NCBI RefSeq assembly: GCF_963924675.1
Contig: NC_089235.1
Coordinates: 57,189,520-57,253,519 of the forward strand
From: Phocoena phocoena
Taxonomy: Eukaryota > Chordata > Mammalia > Artiodactyla > Phocoenidae
Length of the DNA: 64,000 bases
Direction of reading: 5' to 3'
Positions 47,954 through 60,159 of this stretch are shown in pieces; the stretch's first letter is position 1, and every line of letters starts with the position of its first letter. The translations under genes were made by a program, and so were the position numbers. Below the pieces are notes generated by a model, which was given only the letters and a program-made list of their open reading frames with translations, searched no databases and was not told the DNA's origin.

Positions 47954-48798
47954 TCCATCCCTGGAGTTGTTCCAGTGGAATCTTTTGCCATCATGAAATT
48001 ATTTCCTTAATTTATATCAATTATAATTTTTTTGTCTTTATATGACAACAGTTCATGACCCTCATCAAGGATTCTACCACTGACAGCAAAATCTCTTAGA
48101 TCATTGTCAAATCAACTACTTTACCAAGGATGCCACAATATTAACAAATAAATATTCTACTGACTATTTTACAGGATGCATGGAAAGTATATACAATTTT
48201 CACTGCCAAAACAGTTATCTTACATTCTTTTCCTTTAACGCTGCCTGCAGAATGATTTATCTGCTCATTGCAGTATATGTTTAAATCACATTACCTCTAA
48301 ATCTACATGTTCATCATGTATGGACGATTAGGTGTACTTAGTTTAGATATTCTGCATCTTTATTCTTTTAATATTTTATTTCTTTCCTTTTAACCTGTCT
48401 CAGCATTTATGTCTTATTTTAGGCTACACTTTCAATACCTTTATTTTTTCAGTGCATATAAATTGTGTAGTATCTATTTTCATATCTATTTCATAGCTTA
48501 AAGAGCAAACTGTCAAGTTACTATTAACAGCTCATTATCTTAACTAAATAAATTAGATGACAAAAATGGCATTTCCTTTTATTTGCATTTTAGTTCTGCA
48601 TTCATATCATATAATGACGACTAATACATTCAGAAGATATAAACATCACCCTACAAAAGGCTATAAAAATAAGGAAAAAGGTAACTGGCTCACTAATCTG
48701 TTACGGAAAACATAAAATAAAATTTTTTGATGCATGTGCTAAACTTTGGAAGAGTCATAGAAACAAACATATTTAGAATTATTAATAATTCAGATCTA
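47954..48798. other. unassigned AT-rich sequence
   Basis: No gene or named repeat seen. Confidence 0.4.
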
Positions 48799-49132
48799 GG
48801 GGCTTCCCTGGTGGTGCAGGGGTTAAGAATCCATCGCCAGTGCAGGGGACATGAGTTTGAGCCCTGTTCCGGGAAGATCCCACATGCCACAGGGCAGTTA
48901 AGCCCATGCGCCACAACTACTGAGCCTGCGCTCTAGAGCTCACGAGCCACAACTACTGAGCCCGCGTGCCACAACTACTGAAGCCCATGTGCCTAGAACC
49001 CGTGCTCCGCAACAAGGGAAGCCACTGCAATGAGAAGCCCGCGCACTGCAACAAAGAGTAGCCCCTACTCCCCGCAACTAGAGAAAGCCCATGTGCAGCA
49101 ACAAAGGCCCAACGCAGCCAAAAATATTTTTA
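48799..49132 (+). mobile_element. CHR-type SINE, long form (CHR-1-like), sense
   Basis: Head ggggcttccctggtggtgca with a tRNA-like box A, and box B near gagtttgagccctg. The body has repeated 'gccacaactactgag' blocks and a 3' 'gcaacaaaggcccaacgcag' plus a short A-rich tail. An 8-bp TSD, cagatcta, lies at 48791-48798 and 49137-49144. More diverged than the short-form copies. Confidence 0.92.
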
Positions 49133-49735
49133 AATGCAGATCTATTCTTAAAAATTAATATGCTACATTAGTTTTATGTTGTAATTTCTCTTATGTCTGA
49201 TAAAAATCTAAACAAAATCCAGCCAGTTGTTTCTCATTAATTATTTCCATTAACTTGTAGATTTATCACTCAAAGCAAATATACTAGATAGAGTGAATTA
49301 TTAACATAAAGCTTTTTAGTCATATTTAATTCCACCTTTGCTATAAACCTAACACAATAATAATTCACACGATACAACATGAAAGTCTTGGGACATAAAG
49401 TTTCATGATAATATTTCTAAAAGTATTTCAGCCTGATCATCTATTTCTGCCAAAACAGCCACAAATGGTAATAGTTCAGGGGATAGTCTTAATAAATAAA
49501 AACACATATTTCCACTTGGAAGTCACTAATTCCACAGACCTAATAACACAGTGTCCTCCATTGCCAAGATTCTAATCATCCAGTTACAGTGTCATAAACA
49601 CCAACATCACACTTCCTTTAGCAAATTTGGAGAATTTGCTAAAATACGGAAGAAACTATCCAGTCTTATTTGAGTCTTCTTATCTGAAGGACTTGCTGTA
49701 AGTCATAATATAAAAAAAAAAAAAATTAAAGTTAA
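49133..49735. other. unassigned AT-rich sequence
   Basis: No gene seen. Ends with an A-run at about 49711-49725. Confidence 0.4.
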
Positions 49736-49739
49736 GTAA

Positions 49740-50070
49740 ATTTTATTACTCAGCTTTCACTACCTTATAGTAATAAGCAAACCTCAAATCTCGGTAAATT
49801 ATACCCACAAAGTTTATTTCTCATTGACATTACATGTTGGCTGCAGGGCTGCCTTTTTATATACGTCCTCAGATCTGAGAAGTGGTAAATGTTCCTACAG
49901 CAGAGGGGAAGCAAAACTGCATAAACACGGGAGTGCTCTTAAACTTCTCCTCAGAAGTGGCACACATCGTTTCAGCTCATGTTTTATTAGACAAAGGTAG
50001 TCACATGGTAAATGCTAATCCCAACGAGGCATAGAAGAATAACACTCCTACAGGGATGGGCATTCAATCT
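49740..50070 (+). repeat. ancient interspersed repeat, family not named
   Basis: 'caaagtttatttctcattga', 'attacatgttggctgcaggg', 'cagaagtggcacacatcgtt' and 'tagtcacatggtaaatgcta' follow a known old repeat ('cacatcacttctgctcacat', 'ctagtcacatggcccca'). I cannot name the class from memory. Confidence 0.4.
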
Positions 50071-50118
50071 ATAGAAACAATAAAATTCATGACAAAATTA
50101 TGTTAAAAAATTAAATAT

Positions 50119-50325
50119 GGGCTTCCCTGGTGGCGCAGTGTTTGAGAGTCTGCCTGCTGATGCAGGGGACACAGGTTCGTGCCCCGGTCCAGGAAGATCC
50201 CACATGCCGCCAAGCGGCTAGGCCCTTGAGCCATGGCTGCTGAGCCTGCGCGTCCGGAGCCTGTGCTCTGCGACGGGAGAGGCCACAACAGTGAGAGGCC
50301 CGCGTACCGCAAAAAAAAAAAAAAA
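50119..50325 (+). mobile_element. CHR-type SINE, short form (CHR-2-like), sense
   Basis: Near-intact copy. Head gggcttccctggtggcgcag (box A) and box B caggttcgtgccccgg at about 50171-50186. The 3' end is cccgcgtaccgc plus A15. A TSD of ttaaatatg (50111-50119 and 50327-50335) extends with one mismatch into aaaaa. Whether it is transcribed cannot be judged. Confidence 0.95.
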
Positions 50326-50629
50326 TTTAAATATGAATAATCGTCCTTTGTCTGTTAGATAAAACATTAACTCTAGGATCTCATTCTTATACTAAGCCAA
50401 GATATTTTAAAATAAGCCATACTGTCTTTTTAAAAATTTATTATTATAAAATAAAAAGACTGAAAAAATTATTTTTAAAAATCTCATAAATTATAAAACT
50501 ATCCAATAACGAAAATACATTTGAAAACTGTCACAAATGTAAATAAAATAATATATACCTAAATAGCAATTATAGCTTTAGAAGTGATTTATCACCACTT
50601 TGGCAATTGCTATTTAATTTGGCAATTAT

Positions 50630-51980
50630 TCTAATTTATTTTATTTTATTGCTGAAATATATTTGACATATAACATTGTGTAATTTTAATGTGTATATCA
50701 TTTTGACTTGATTATATCATTTATATACTGTAATATGATCGCCACTGTAAGCAATAGTTAGCACCTCTTTCACATCACATAATTGTCATTTCTTTTTTGG
50801 GGGTGGGAATAATTAAGATCTATTCTCTTAGTAAATTTGATGATTATGATGCAATATTATTGTCTATATTCACTATACTGTGTATTAGTCTCCAGAATTT
50901 ATTTGTCTATTAGTTGCAAATTTGTATCTTTAAACAATATCTCTCCTATCCCACCTTTCCTAGAGCCTGGTTATCACCATTTTATTTCTGTTTTTACAAA
51001 TTTGGCTTTTTTAGGTTCCACATATAAGTGATATCACATAGTATTCGTCTTTCTCTATCTGACTTATCTTCTCACTCAGAGTAATGTCCTCAAGGTCCAT
51101 CCACGTTGTCACAAATGGCAAGATTCCTTTTTTCCCTTGACTGAATAATATTCCATTGTGTATATACATACCACATCTTTTTTATCCATTCACCCATTCA
51201 CCGTCCCTTAGGTTGTTTCCATATCTTGGTTTTTGTGAATAATACTGCAATAAACAGGGGAGTGCATATATTTCTTTGATATCCTGTTTTTTTTCTTGGG
51301 GGGTATATACCCAAAGTAGCATTGCTGGATCATATAGTAGTTCTATTTTTAATTTTTTGAAGAACCTCCACATTGTTTTCCATATGGTTGGACTAATTTA
51401 CATTCCCATCAAATGTGTAAAAGGGTTCCCTTTTCTCCACATCTTCACAAACACTACCTTTTACCTCTGGTCTTGATGACAGCTATTCTGATAGATGTGA
51501 GTTGATACCTCATAGTGGTTGTGGTTTGTATTTCCCCAATAATTAGTGATGTTCAGCATCTTTTCATGTACCCATTGTATCTTTGGATGTCTTATTTGAA
51601 CACATGTCTATTTTGTTCCTCTCTCCATTATTTTTTTTTTTTTTTTTTGCGGTACGTGGGCCTCTCACTGTTGTGGCCTCTCCCATTGCGGAGCACAGGT
51701 TCCGGACGCGCAGGCTCAGCAGCCATAGCGCACGGGTCCAGCCGCTCCGCGGCATGTGAGATCTTCCTGGACCGGGGCACAAACCCATGTCCCCTGCATC
51801 GGCAGGCGGACTCTCAACCACTGCGCCACCAGGGAAGCCCTCTCTATTTTTTAATCAGATTATATTTTTTTATTATTAAGTTGTATGAATTCTTTATATA
51901 TTTTGGATATTAACCCATTATATAAGGTTTGCAAATATTCCATTCTGTAGTTCACGTTTCGTCTTTCTTTGTATTCCTCC
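50630..51980 (-). mobile_element. LINE-1 3' region, antisense, ~1.1 kb plus a nested SINE
   Basis: Continuous antisense L1 text: 'ttgctgaaatatatttgaca', 'ccacatataagtgatatcac', 'aatattccattgtgtatata', 'gggtatatacccaaagtagc', 'attgttttccatatggttgg', and after the SINE 'gaattctttatatattttgg'. It covers the 3'UTR and the end of ORF2. The frames seen on either strand are short and broken. Confidence 0.88.
51631..51840 (-). mobile_element. CHR-type SINE, short form, nested in LINE-1
   Basis: T-run, then gcggtacgtgggcc, to ccaccagggaagccc. The flanks cctctctccatta and tctctattt are consistent with a short decayed TSD. It interrupts the L1 at 51630/51841, so it is younger than that L1. Confidence 0.93.
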
Positions 51981-53685
51981 AGTTATTTTCTCTATGTAAG
52001 TACATGTGTATATATGTATGTGTATATTATTTATTTTTCCAAAATACATGTATGGTGGGCATCCAGTTAGGTATTTAATTCTCTGTTTAAACACTTAAGA
52101 TTAATTTTGAGCAGCTGAAGTCTTCATAATGCTCTGCTATAAATTCTTCTAAGAAAGTAAAGATTTTATAATAAAAATCAAATCCATTATTACCCAAAGT
52201 GCATTGTGCTGAAATCAATTTGTTTATTGATTTCACTTAGAATAATAAAAAGACCTTCAAACCTTATGCGATATTCTCATTGAAACTACTCTAGAAATGG
52301 ACTATCAGGGACAATTATTGCTTTTACACCTATTGACATGTACCATCAAGAAGAGTAATTTAGGACACCCTCAAGGTCACTAAGAAAGTTAATGATTTCA
52401 TTAAAGCTATCTAACTTATCTTAACCACTGTGTTTCTCATTACATTCTAGCATACTATTCTTTAACTTAAATAAAACTAAAACTTTAATTAACTCTAAAT
52501 GTAAATATACTTACCAGCAGACAATTCTTAGGAACTACAACCTATACAAAATAAATTTCCAAATGTAGAGTAATATGTGAAAAAGAACTGCTATTATGAA
52601 AATAAATAAAACTAAAGCAAGCTAGATGCCAGGCTCCATATAACATTTCTCATTTTATTCAAATAATTTGAAATAATGAATGTATATGTTATATATTCTT
52701 ACCCTATTATATAGTTTTTAACAGGGGGGTTAGACTATCCAATATAGATTTCCCAATTAAACTTAAAGTGAATCTAGTTGAAACTTTAAAAGACATGCCA
52801 AATACATAAAAATTGTCCATTATTTAATAAATGTATCTTTTTCATTGATGCATTCATTTTTAGTTTGCAAATTTAGATTCCCTTTATTTTTACCTCAAGT
52901 ATCTTTTAAAATAAAAATATAAAATAATTAAATACAAAGGAAAATTCCATATTCCTGCCTTAAATTAGGAAATTCCTGGGTGGTAACTTGCTATTTAGCT
53001 GGTATGGTCCTTCCTAGGAAGAAGAGCTTTAAAGTGAGAAATAATCCTTGAATCATCTGTCTTGAAAGATTTTTGTACTACAAAGTGGAAGTCGTTAATC
53101 ACAAAGTTAGAATGAAGACCTAGATGAGAGAAACCATCAGGCTGCAGAGTTACAGTAATCAAATGGCAGCTGTATCTTATGCTTGAGTCCTTCTGAACAA
53201 ATGCACTTGTTTGCATGTAGGTATTGGTGTTTGAAGACAGAGGCAATATTTGCTGAGCTGCCATAATAATACTGCATTTAATGATGGCTTAGCACATTGG
53301 TGGCTTTATATTTTTTAAAAGACACTTCATATTAGACAAGGCCCTGGGTGGAGCAAAGAAAAGTCTTTTCTGAATTCTTAAGTGCCATTTTGTTTCTGTG
53401 ACTGCCTTATTTAACATATAAGACCATAGTAAGTAACATTTTTATGGTGCATTATGAAAATAAAGATATTGCCTTCTAGTTTAAGATTGTGTTAAAGTTC
53501 ACTATTGATTAGTTTTTTTCAAATTACCGTGATTTGAAGATTACCAAAGATTAAACTAAACAAATACTAAAAGTACTTTCAAAATATTTTTGAAAAACAA
53601 TAACAAAAATGCATTGGTCATTTAAGGAATAAATTATACCAATTCTGTATAATCTCTTTCAGAGGATAGAAGCAGAGGACATAAC
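51981..53685. other. unassigned AT-rich sequence
   Basis: No gene supported. The 89-residue minus-strand frame at 53264-52995 has no recognised domain. Confidence 0.4.
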
Positions 53686-53689
53686 TTCC

Positions 53690-55265
53690 TAACTCATTCT
53701 ATGAGGCCAGCATTACCCTAATACTAAAACCAGACAAAGACATTACAGGAACGAAAACTACAGACCAATATCCCTCATGAAAATACATGCAAAAATCCTC
53801 AAAAAATAATAGCAAATTGAATTCAAAAAAGTATAAAAAAATTATACACCAATACCAAGTGGGGTTTATCTCATGTATGCAAGGCTGGTTCAACATTTGA
53901 AAATCAATTAATGTAATCTATCACATCAACAGACTAAAGAAAAATCAGAATGTTTTCAATAGATACAGAAAAAGCATTTAACAAAATCTGGCAAATTCAT
54001 GATAAAAACTCTCAGTAAAGTAGGAAAACAGGGAAACTTCCTCAACTTGATAAAGATTATCTACAAAAATCCTACAGCTAATATCATAGTTAATTGATGA
54101 GAAGCTCAAAGCTTTCCCAGTTAGAATAAGTACAAGGCAAGGATGTCTCCTCTCAACATTCCTTTGCAACATTATGATAGAAGTTCTTACTAACGCATAA
54201 AGAAAGTGTACACAGCCTGGGTTGGAAGACACGAAACTCTCTTTGTTCACAGATGACATGATTATCTCTGTAAAAGTCCAAAAGAATCAACAACAACAAA
54301 AACTCCTGGAACTAATAAGCAATTATAGCAAGATTTCAGGATACAAGCTTAATATACAAAAGTCAATTTCCTGTATACCAACAATGAACAAGTAGAGCTG
54401 GAAATTCAAAACCCAATACCATTTACATTAGCACCCACAAAAATGAAATTCTTAGCTATGAATCTAACAAAAAATATACAACATCTATATGAGGAAAACT
54501 GCAAAACTCTGATGGACAAAATCAAAGGAAAACTAAATACTTATGGATAGGAAGAATAAAAATTGCCAAGTTATAAGTTCTTCCCAACTTGATCTATAGA
54601 TCCAATACAGTCTCAATCAAAATCCCGGCAAGTTATTTATGGATATGGAAAAACTTATTCTAAAGTTTGTACGGAGAGGCCAAAGACCCAGAATAGGCAG
54701 CACAATATTGAAGAAGAATAACAAAGTTGGAGGACTGATGCCTCCCAATTTCAAGAGTATAAATAAAGGTACAGTTATCAAGACAGTGTGATAGGGGTAA
54801 AATAATAGATAAATAGGTTAACTGAACAGAATAGTAAGCCCAGAAATAACCCCCAGAAATATAGCCAATTGGATCTAAATGTAAAATGTAAAACTATAAC
54901 ACTATTAGAAGATCATAGAAGAAAACCTGGATGGCCTTGGGTACGGTGTTACCTTTTTAGATACAACTCCAAAAACATGATGCATAAAAAGAATAAGTGA
55001 TCACCTAGAGTTCATTAAAATTAAAAACTTCTTCTCTGTGATAGGTAATATCAAAAGAGTGAGTACAGAAGCTAGAGACGGGGAGAAAAATATTTGCAAA
55101 AGACACATCTGATAAAAAATTGTTATCTAAAATATGCAAAGAACTCTTAAGATTCAACAGCTATAAAACAACCTGATTTTAAAAATGGGCCAAACATCTT
55201 AACAGACACTTTACCAAAATAAGATGTACAGATGGCAAATACACATATGAAAAGACATTATACAA
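53690..55265 (+). pseudogene. LINE-1 ORF2 (reverse transcriptase onward), decayed, sense
   Basis: Sense-strand L1 ORF2 relic beginning inside the reverse transcriptase. 'GFIS', then 'MQGWFN'-type coding appears at 53860-53895. TRQGCLLS is encoded at 54132-54155, where intact L1 has a P in place of the first L. FTDD is encoded at 54246-54257, the YADD/FADD-type catalytic box. C-terminal sequence continues ('gaacagaatagtaagcccag' at about 54825). Many stops and frameshifts; no endonuclease domain. Not functional. Confidence 0.85.
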
Positions 55266-55555
55266 TACTGGTTTTTCAATATATGTTTTTCATAATCATA
55301 ATTTTGTGTGACATACTTCCTATTTAAGAATGTTCATCTTCCAAGTTCAGTAGAATCTTCCTACCATCTTTTAATATTCTTCTATATCAATTCTTCTCCT
55401 TAATAACAATGGAAATTTGAAACGTGCTATTTATTGCTTTTTCACTTTGTTTAAAATTGTGTCCTTTAATATTTTTTATCAAAGATAAACCTACATTGAC
55501 ACCTCATAATCCTAATGTCTGCTGTTTACCTTAGGGTATAATGACATATCCATAA
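55266..55555. other. unidentified ~290-bp insert within LINE-1
   Basis: The L1 text stops after 'gaaaagacattatacaata' and resumes at 'catatagggaaatgcaaata', which are close neighbours in the L1 consensus. The intervening DNA is AT-rich and I do not recognise it. Confidence 0.5.
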
Positions 55556-55655
55556 TTATCATATAGGGAAATGCAAATAAAAAATGTGATACCACCACAC
55601 ACATATTAAAATGGCCAAAATCTGGAACACTGACACCACTAAATGCTAGCAAGGA
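55556..55655 (+). mobile_element. LINE-1 continuation, sense
   Basis: 'gggaaatgcaaataaaaa', 'gataccaccacacacatatt' and 'aaaatggccaaaatc' continue the L1 3' part after the insert, ending near 'actaaatgctagcaagga'. Confidence 0.75.
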
Positions 55656-55659
55656 GCAC

Positions 55660-55830
55660 AGTTGTGGGAACATATGGTAAGTGTATGCTTAGTTTTTTAG
55701 AACTGCCAAACTGTTTTGCAAAGTGGCTGTGCCATTTTGCATTTGCACTAGCAGTATACGAGAGTTCCTGTAGCTCCACATCCTTGTCAGCATTTAGTTC
55801 TGGTTGTTATTTTTATAAGCATTTATAGAA
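55660..55830 (-). mobile_element. LINE-1 fragment, opposite orientation
   Basis: 'aactgccaaactgttttgca', 'aagtggctgtgccatttt' and 'ctccacatccttgtcagcat' are antisense L1 from the region just after where the sense copy stops. 'tccttgtcagcatttagt' (55781-55798) is a near reverse complement of 'actaaatgctagcaagga' (about 55638-55655). Confidence 0.78.
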
Positions 55831-58800
55831 ATGACAGAATAAAGTTAGCATACACACTATCTTATATTTGTCTTGAGTGTAAATCCATTTCCTTTGTCAG
55901 AATAATTACTTGAAAAATCATAATCCTGACCAGACACAGAGATAACTACTTTCACAAACATCATTAATGATTACATATTATTTCTTGCAGTAATAGATAT
56001 ACATTTATTAATCAACTGATTGATAGAATTTCAACATAATCATCAATAATGTAATTTTTATTCCAAGTTATATCTAGAATTCTTTCTTAGAATTGAAAGT
56101 AAGTACCTATGTTGACAACAATGTGAAAAACCACGTCTTGTTCTTTTTACGTACATTACTGACACTGCTAATTAGATATAATAGCAATCTAAAGAATCAC
56201 ATGGTCATTGATGATATATTAACTGGGGTCTGCCAGACATAATGTTGAAGGCAGCATCCTTCTATTTGACCTTGCAAAGGTCAAGGTCAAATCCAACACC
56301 AAATAACAGGTTCAAGTCGAATAAAAAGGTATAAAATGAACTTCACACTCCATATAACCAGTTCTATGTTCTTCACCATTACTTCTGCTTTACTTTACTT
56401 GGATGAGAGTTTATATTCTACTAGCTTCTTGTCTACTTACTTCATTCCTCTGTCTACTAATTCTCCAAACAACTTTCCTTTTATTTTTTAATTTTATTAT
56501 TTTACCTCTGATTATTTTTCAAGTTCATGTCTTACATTTTATTGAGACTATAAAATTGATTTTTACTAAATTATTTTTTCTAATTTTCTTAACTACATCC
56601 TGGTTGCCACCTTACACAATGATTTGAAGACATAAATTATTTTTTCCTATTTGCTGATTCTTGAAAGATATTTCAGGCCTCTGGTTTGCCTGTAAACTGG
56701 GGGAAATGCTTCTTTATTTTCCCTGTTTAGCTCCAAGTAGCTATTCAAAACCTTCTTTCAGATTTTAGTGTGAATATATATTTAAAATAATGAATATCAC
56801 TACTAAGTGTTCCTGATGGGAATGGAGAAATCTAGAACTATGAGCAGTCCCACTTGCAGAATGTCATTTCTATGTAGTCTTTTTTCTTTGAAACTTGTGA
56901 ACCAGGTTATGCCCAGTCTCTTTGTCAGATGTGGCTCTCTTTCACAACAGGGGCAAATTTTCCACATCATGGAAAAGTCTCACTTCCTTATACTTTTCAA
57001 TTTGATATAGCCACTCATATTTCTCATCATAAGTAATTTTAATATTTAGTCTTTAGCAATAAATCTTAGATTGTTCTCTGCCAGTCTCCCCACTTTTCCT
57101 AGTGTCAGTCTTTCATCATCTATGTCAGGGGAATGTGTAGGAATCTTTTAGATTTTCTCTGTTTCTGGAAATGCTGTCCCTGAAGAGGTCATCACAATTT
57201 GATCTTTAATATTTTCCTCATCTGGTTCTCCTTGTAGTTGATAAAAAAAATAAAGTATTTTAGTTTTCTGACATATGGATAATATTTCCTGTTAATTTTA
57301 AATGCCTAGATATATTCTCTTGTTTTCATTTGCTCATTCAAATGGGAATATGGAAAATGGATAGTTCACCTTTTCTAGAAGACCTTTCCTAGATGGTATA
57401 TTGATAGAAACTCCTACCATAGAAAAGGAAAATACTCACATTGAAATATTTTTTTAACCTGATAAGGAAAGATGACCTAGAAAAAATTGCATCAATTACA
57501 TGAAAACCCAAGGCAGTCAGATAAGTGATTTTTTGAAGTGTTAACCCAATTATAATATTCCATTTGTAAATCTTTGTTTCCTAAGCTTAAATTAATTATA
57601 GCTTTAAATTAGTTTCTTAAAGCTTGAATCTGGCCTGTGCACAGTAGTTTTCTGACTCCTGATTTAGGAGCATAAAATTGATTCTTAGACTAGTAAACAA
57701 TGGAATTTTGCAGAATGTCTGAATAAACCAAACAGTAGCAGATCCCGGGAGTGTTCTGTCCACATCTGCTAAAAGTTGAGCATTCTAATACATGCTGCTG
57801 GATTTCTTACTGCCACCTGCACCTCTCCTTACCTGAGGCTTTTCCCTGGCCTCCAGGGCCAATTTTGCCCCTACACAGCAGGACGACAAATGAGCGTTCT
57901 CATCCCCCAGAGCTGTCCTCACCCAATGACAGAGGAGATGACTTAATATTTTAGCTCCCTTGCCTCTGGGTATATATTCTGCACCATTCTCTATCATTCC
58001 CCACTGGGATAAAGTCCCAGTTCTGAGAGTAGACATTTATTTGAAATTATCCCCCACTGGCAACTTTATCTTTCTCGTTTTACCTCCCTACTCTCCAGGA
58101 ATATTTTCTGAGATTACTTCTGAATTTTCACTTTAACCCTGCCTCAATGATCGGCTTTTGTTGGAATGCAAACAAACCTATAAGTTCTATTAAACAGTGC
58201 TTGTATTATAGAATTAAACAGAAAAAAGCAAAACAAAACAGACCTTTTCAACATGATCAATAGATAAATACAAATCGAGTTTATATTGAATGTCATGAAT
58301 ACTGATGTTCAATACCTTAATCCAGAGCTTCCCAGCAGGTTTCTGACAGTTTACAGGTGTATCACAATTGTGTCACAGTGTGCCAAGATATTGATGATCT
58401 CATCCTTGGCAGGCCAGAATCCCTGGTCAATGTGTCTCTACCTATAGGTCATCTCAGTTTGTCCTACTCTACTATGTAAATATTACCATATTTATCCTGT
58501 ATATGCCAATATTTTTTAAATGTTGGAAGAATGGCCTTAGACTATTGTCATCAGATTTTTCTGTAAGCTGTATAGTACACAAGTTTCTATGGATATAAAT
58601 TTAATTAAAGTTAGAATTAATGTCATATAAAACAAGCTTCTTCATGAATCATTAGTTATACTGAGCATGAAATATTTGACAAATTCCCAAGAACTAAAGA
58701 AAACATAGATATACCCAAATATGGTATTCAAGCTTATATAAATATTTACCTGTGTTGAGTAACTCTCTGGATTTTGATTATTATTTTTTGAAGATGTAAG

Positions 58801-59892
58801 AATTCTCAATGAGATAGATAGCTTAGTGAAAATATTAATAACCAATGATATGATTGTCTCTGTTGATAAATAGGAGAATGATAGCTGGTTGAGGCACTAG
58901 AGTCTTCAGACCTATTCTCAATCATCTTTACTAAAAGACCAGATTACTAGGAGCTCTAAAATTTTGTATCAGAGATGTTAAATGTTTGCTGCTACTGCTT
59001 TTCTGAAATAAATAAATGAATAAGAACACTAGTCTCATACAGAAAAAAGAGGTACTTAATACTTTTATCTTTAGTCATTGGGTCACTCAGAAAAAGTAAA
59101 AACAATTTCTATTACTGATAAAGGCAAATGCAATTTATTCTCCCTCAAGAAATGTTTTATGGCATATAATTTCTAGAGAGTCAAATATTTCAGAAAAGTA
59201 AAACTTAAATCTAACATGTTTCAAGAATTTTATTATTGTTTGGAGCTAACTATATACCACAGTTTATGGGTGTAACTTTATAATATTCATCATATTATAA
59301 TCATTCAAACTAATACTTAGTCATTATTGAGTTATAAACTTTTTAACAAGTTATACCCTCTAATTTCAAAGAAACTTGGGAAGGTTTAATAATCTAAAGT
59401 TAACTGATTAAAGTTTAAAACGAGGCAGAACCACTCTAATAGAAATTGAGAAATTTAGTATCATTAGGCATTTTAGATGGGTTAATTAGCAATTTTAAAA
59501 TCTAAATTGAACTCCATTTTTTTCTTGAGTGTTATTCTGAATTCATTGTACGACACATAAATTCAAAAAAAAGTGCATTTTTTTTTCTGTGAAGAGTTTT
59601 TGACAGGAATTAATTTTAAAGGATGTTATTACATGTATGTTTATTTAAAACACATTGGGATAGAATAGCAGATAAGGACTACAAGTACATGTTACAGAAG
59701 ACATAAAAACTCCCTGTATGCATAGAAAAGTAGTTTATCATTTTCAGTGCAAAGGCTGAAGAAAATGAAAGTACTGGGGATTTGTACATGAAAATACTAA
59801 GAGCACAATGTTTTAGATTTAATATGAGTTTGCATAAAACAAAAAGTATTAATGCATAGTTAATCACAAAGTGCTAGCATAGTGTGAAAACC
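55831..59892. other. unassigned AT-rich sequence, 4 kb
   Basis: No gene supported. Frames such as 56403-56627 (hydrophobic, 74 residues) and 58036-57785 (83 residues, in a GC-richer patch at 57740-58050) have no recognised domain or splice context. A small palindromic motif at 56264-56292 is listed separately. Confidence 0.4.
56264..56292. promoter_or_regulatory. palindrome containing nuclear-receptor half-site motifs
   Basis: Perfect 11-bp arms, atttgaccttg and caaggtcaaat, around caaaggt. The sequence contains TGACCTTG on one side and AGGTCA twice (AGGTCAAGGTCA) on the other. TCAAGGTCA is the extended half-site bound by NR5A and ERR receptors. Binding is only a sequence-level possibility. 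Confidence 0.3.
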
Positions 59893-60097
59893 TTTTTTTT
59901 TTTTTTTGCGGTACGCGGGCCTCACTGTTGTGGCCTCTCCCGTTGCGGAGCACAGGCTCCGGACGGACAGGCTCAGCGGCCATGGTTCACAGGCCTAGCC
60001 GCTCCGCGGCATGTGGGATCCTCCCGGACCGGGGCACGAACCCGTGTCCCCTGCATCGGCAGGCGGACTCTCACCCACTGCGCCACCAGGGAAGCTC
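59893..60097 (-). mobile_element. CHR-type SINE, short form, antisense
   Basis: T-run, then gcggtacgcgggcc, to accagggaagctc. It lacks the second tct of the usual gggcctctcactg (reads gggcctcactg), a private deletion. The flanks tgtgaaaa and tatgaaaa suggest a short decayed TSD. Confidence 0.93.
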
Positions 60098-60159
60098 GTA
60101 TGAAAATTTTTATGCAATATACTTTTTAAATTCCTATTTTATTTTAAAAATTGCTTTGC

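Noticed and set aside
50171..50186. tRNA-like box B, possible tRNA gene
   Set aside because: It is the internal promoter of a CHR SINE. There is no cloverleaf and no anticodon stem of a true tRNA gene.
51182..51476. Overlapping plus- and minus-strand frames resembling a small protein
   Set aside because: The minus-strand frame is a LINE-1 ORF2 C-terminal remnant ('LLYDPAMLLWVYTPQEKK' type) inside a broken L1; the plus frame is its shadow.
53690..55265. Possible active reverse transcriptase gene
   Set aside because: The catalytic-type motif FTDD is present, but many stops and frameshifts, the TRQGCPLS change to TRQGCLLS and the missing endonuclease show a dead LINE-1.
57740..58050. GC-richer patch with an 83-residue minus-strand frame, possible exon
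   Set aside because: No flanking splice sites in frame, no recognised domain and no continuation in neighbouring sequence.
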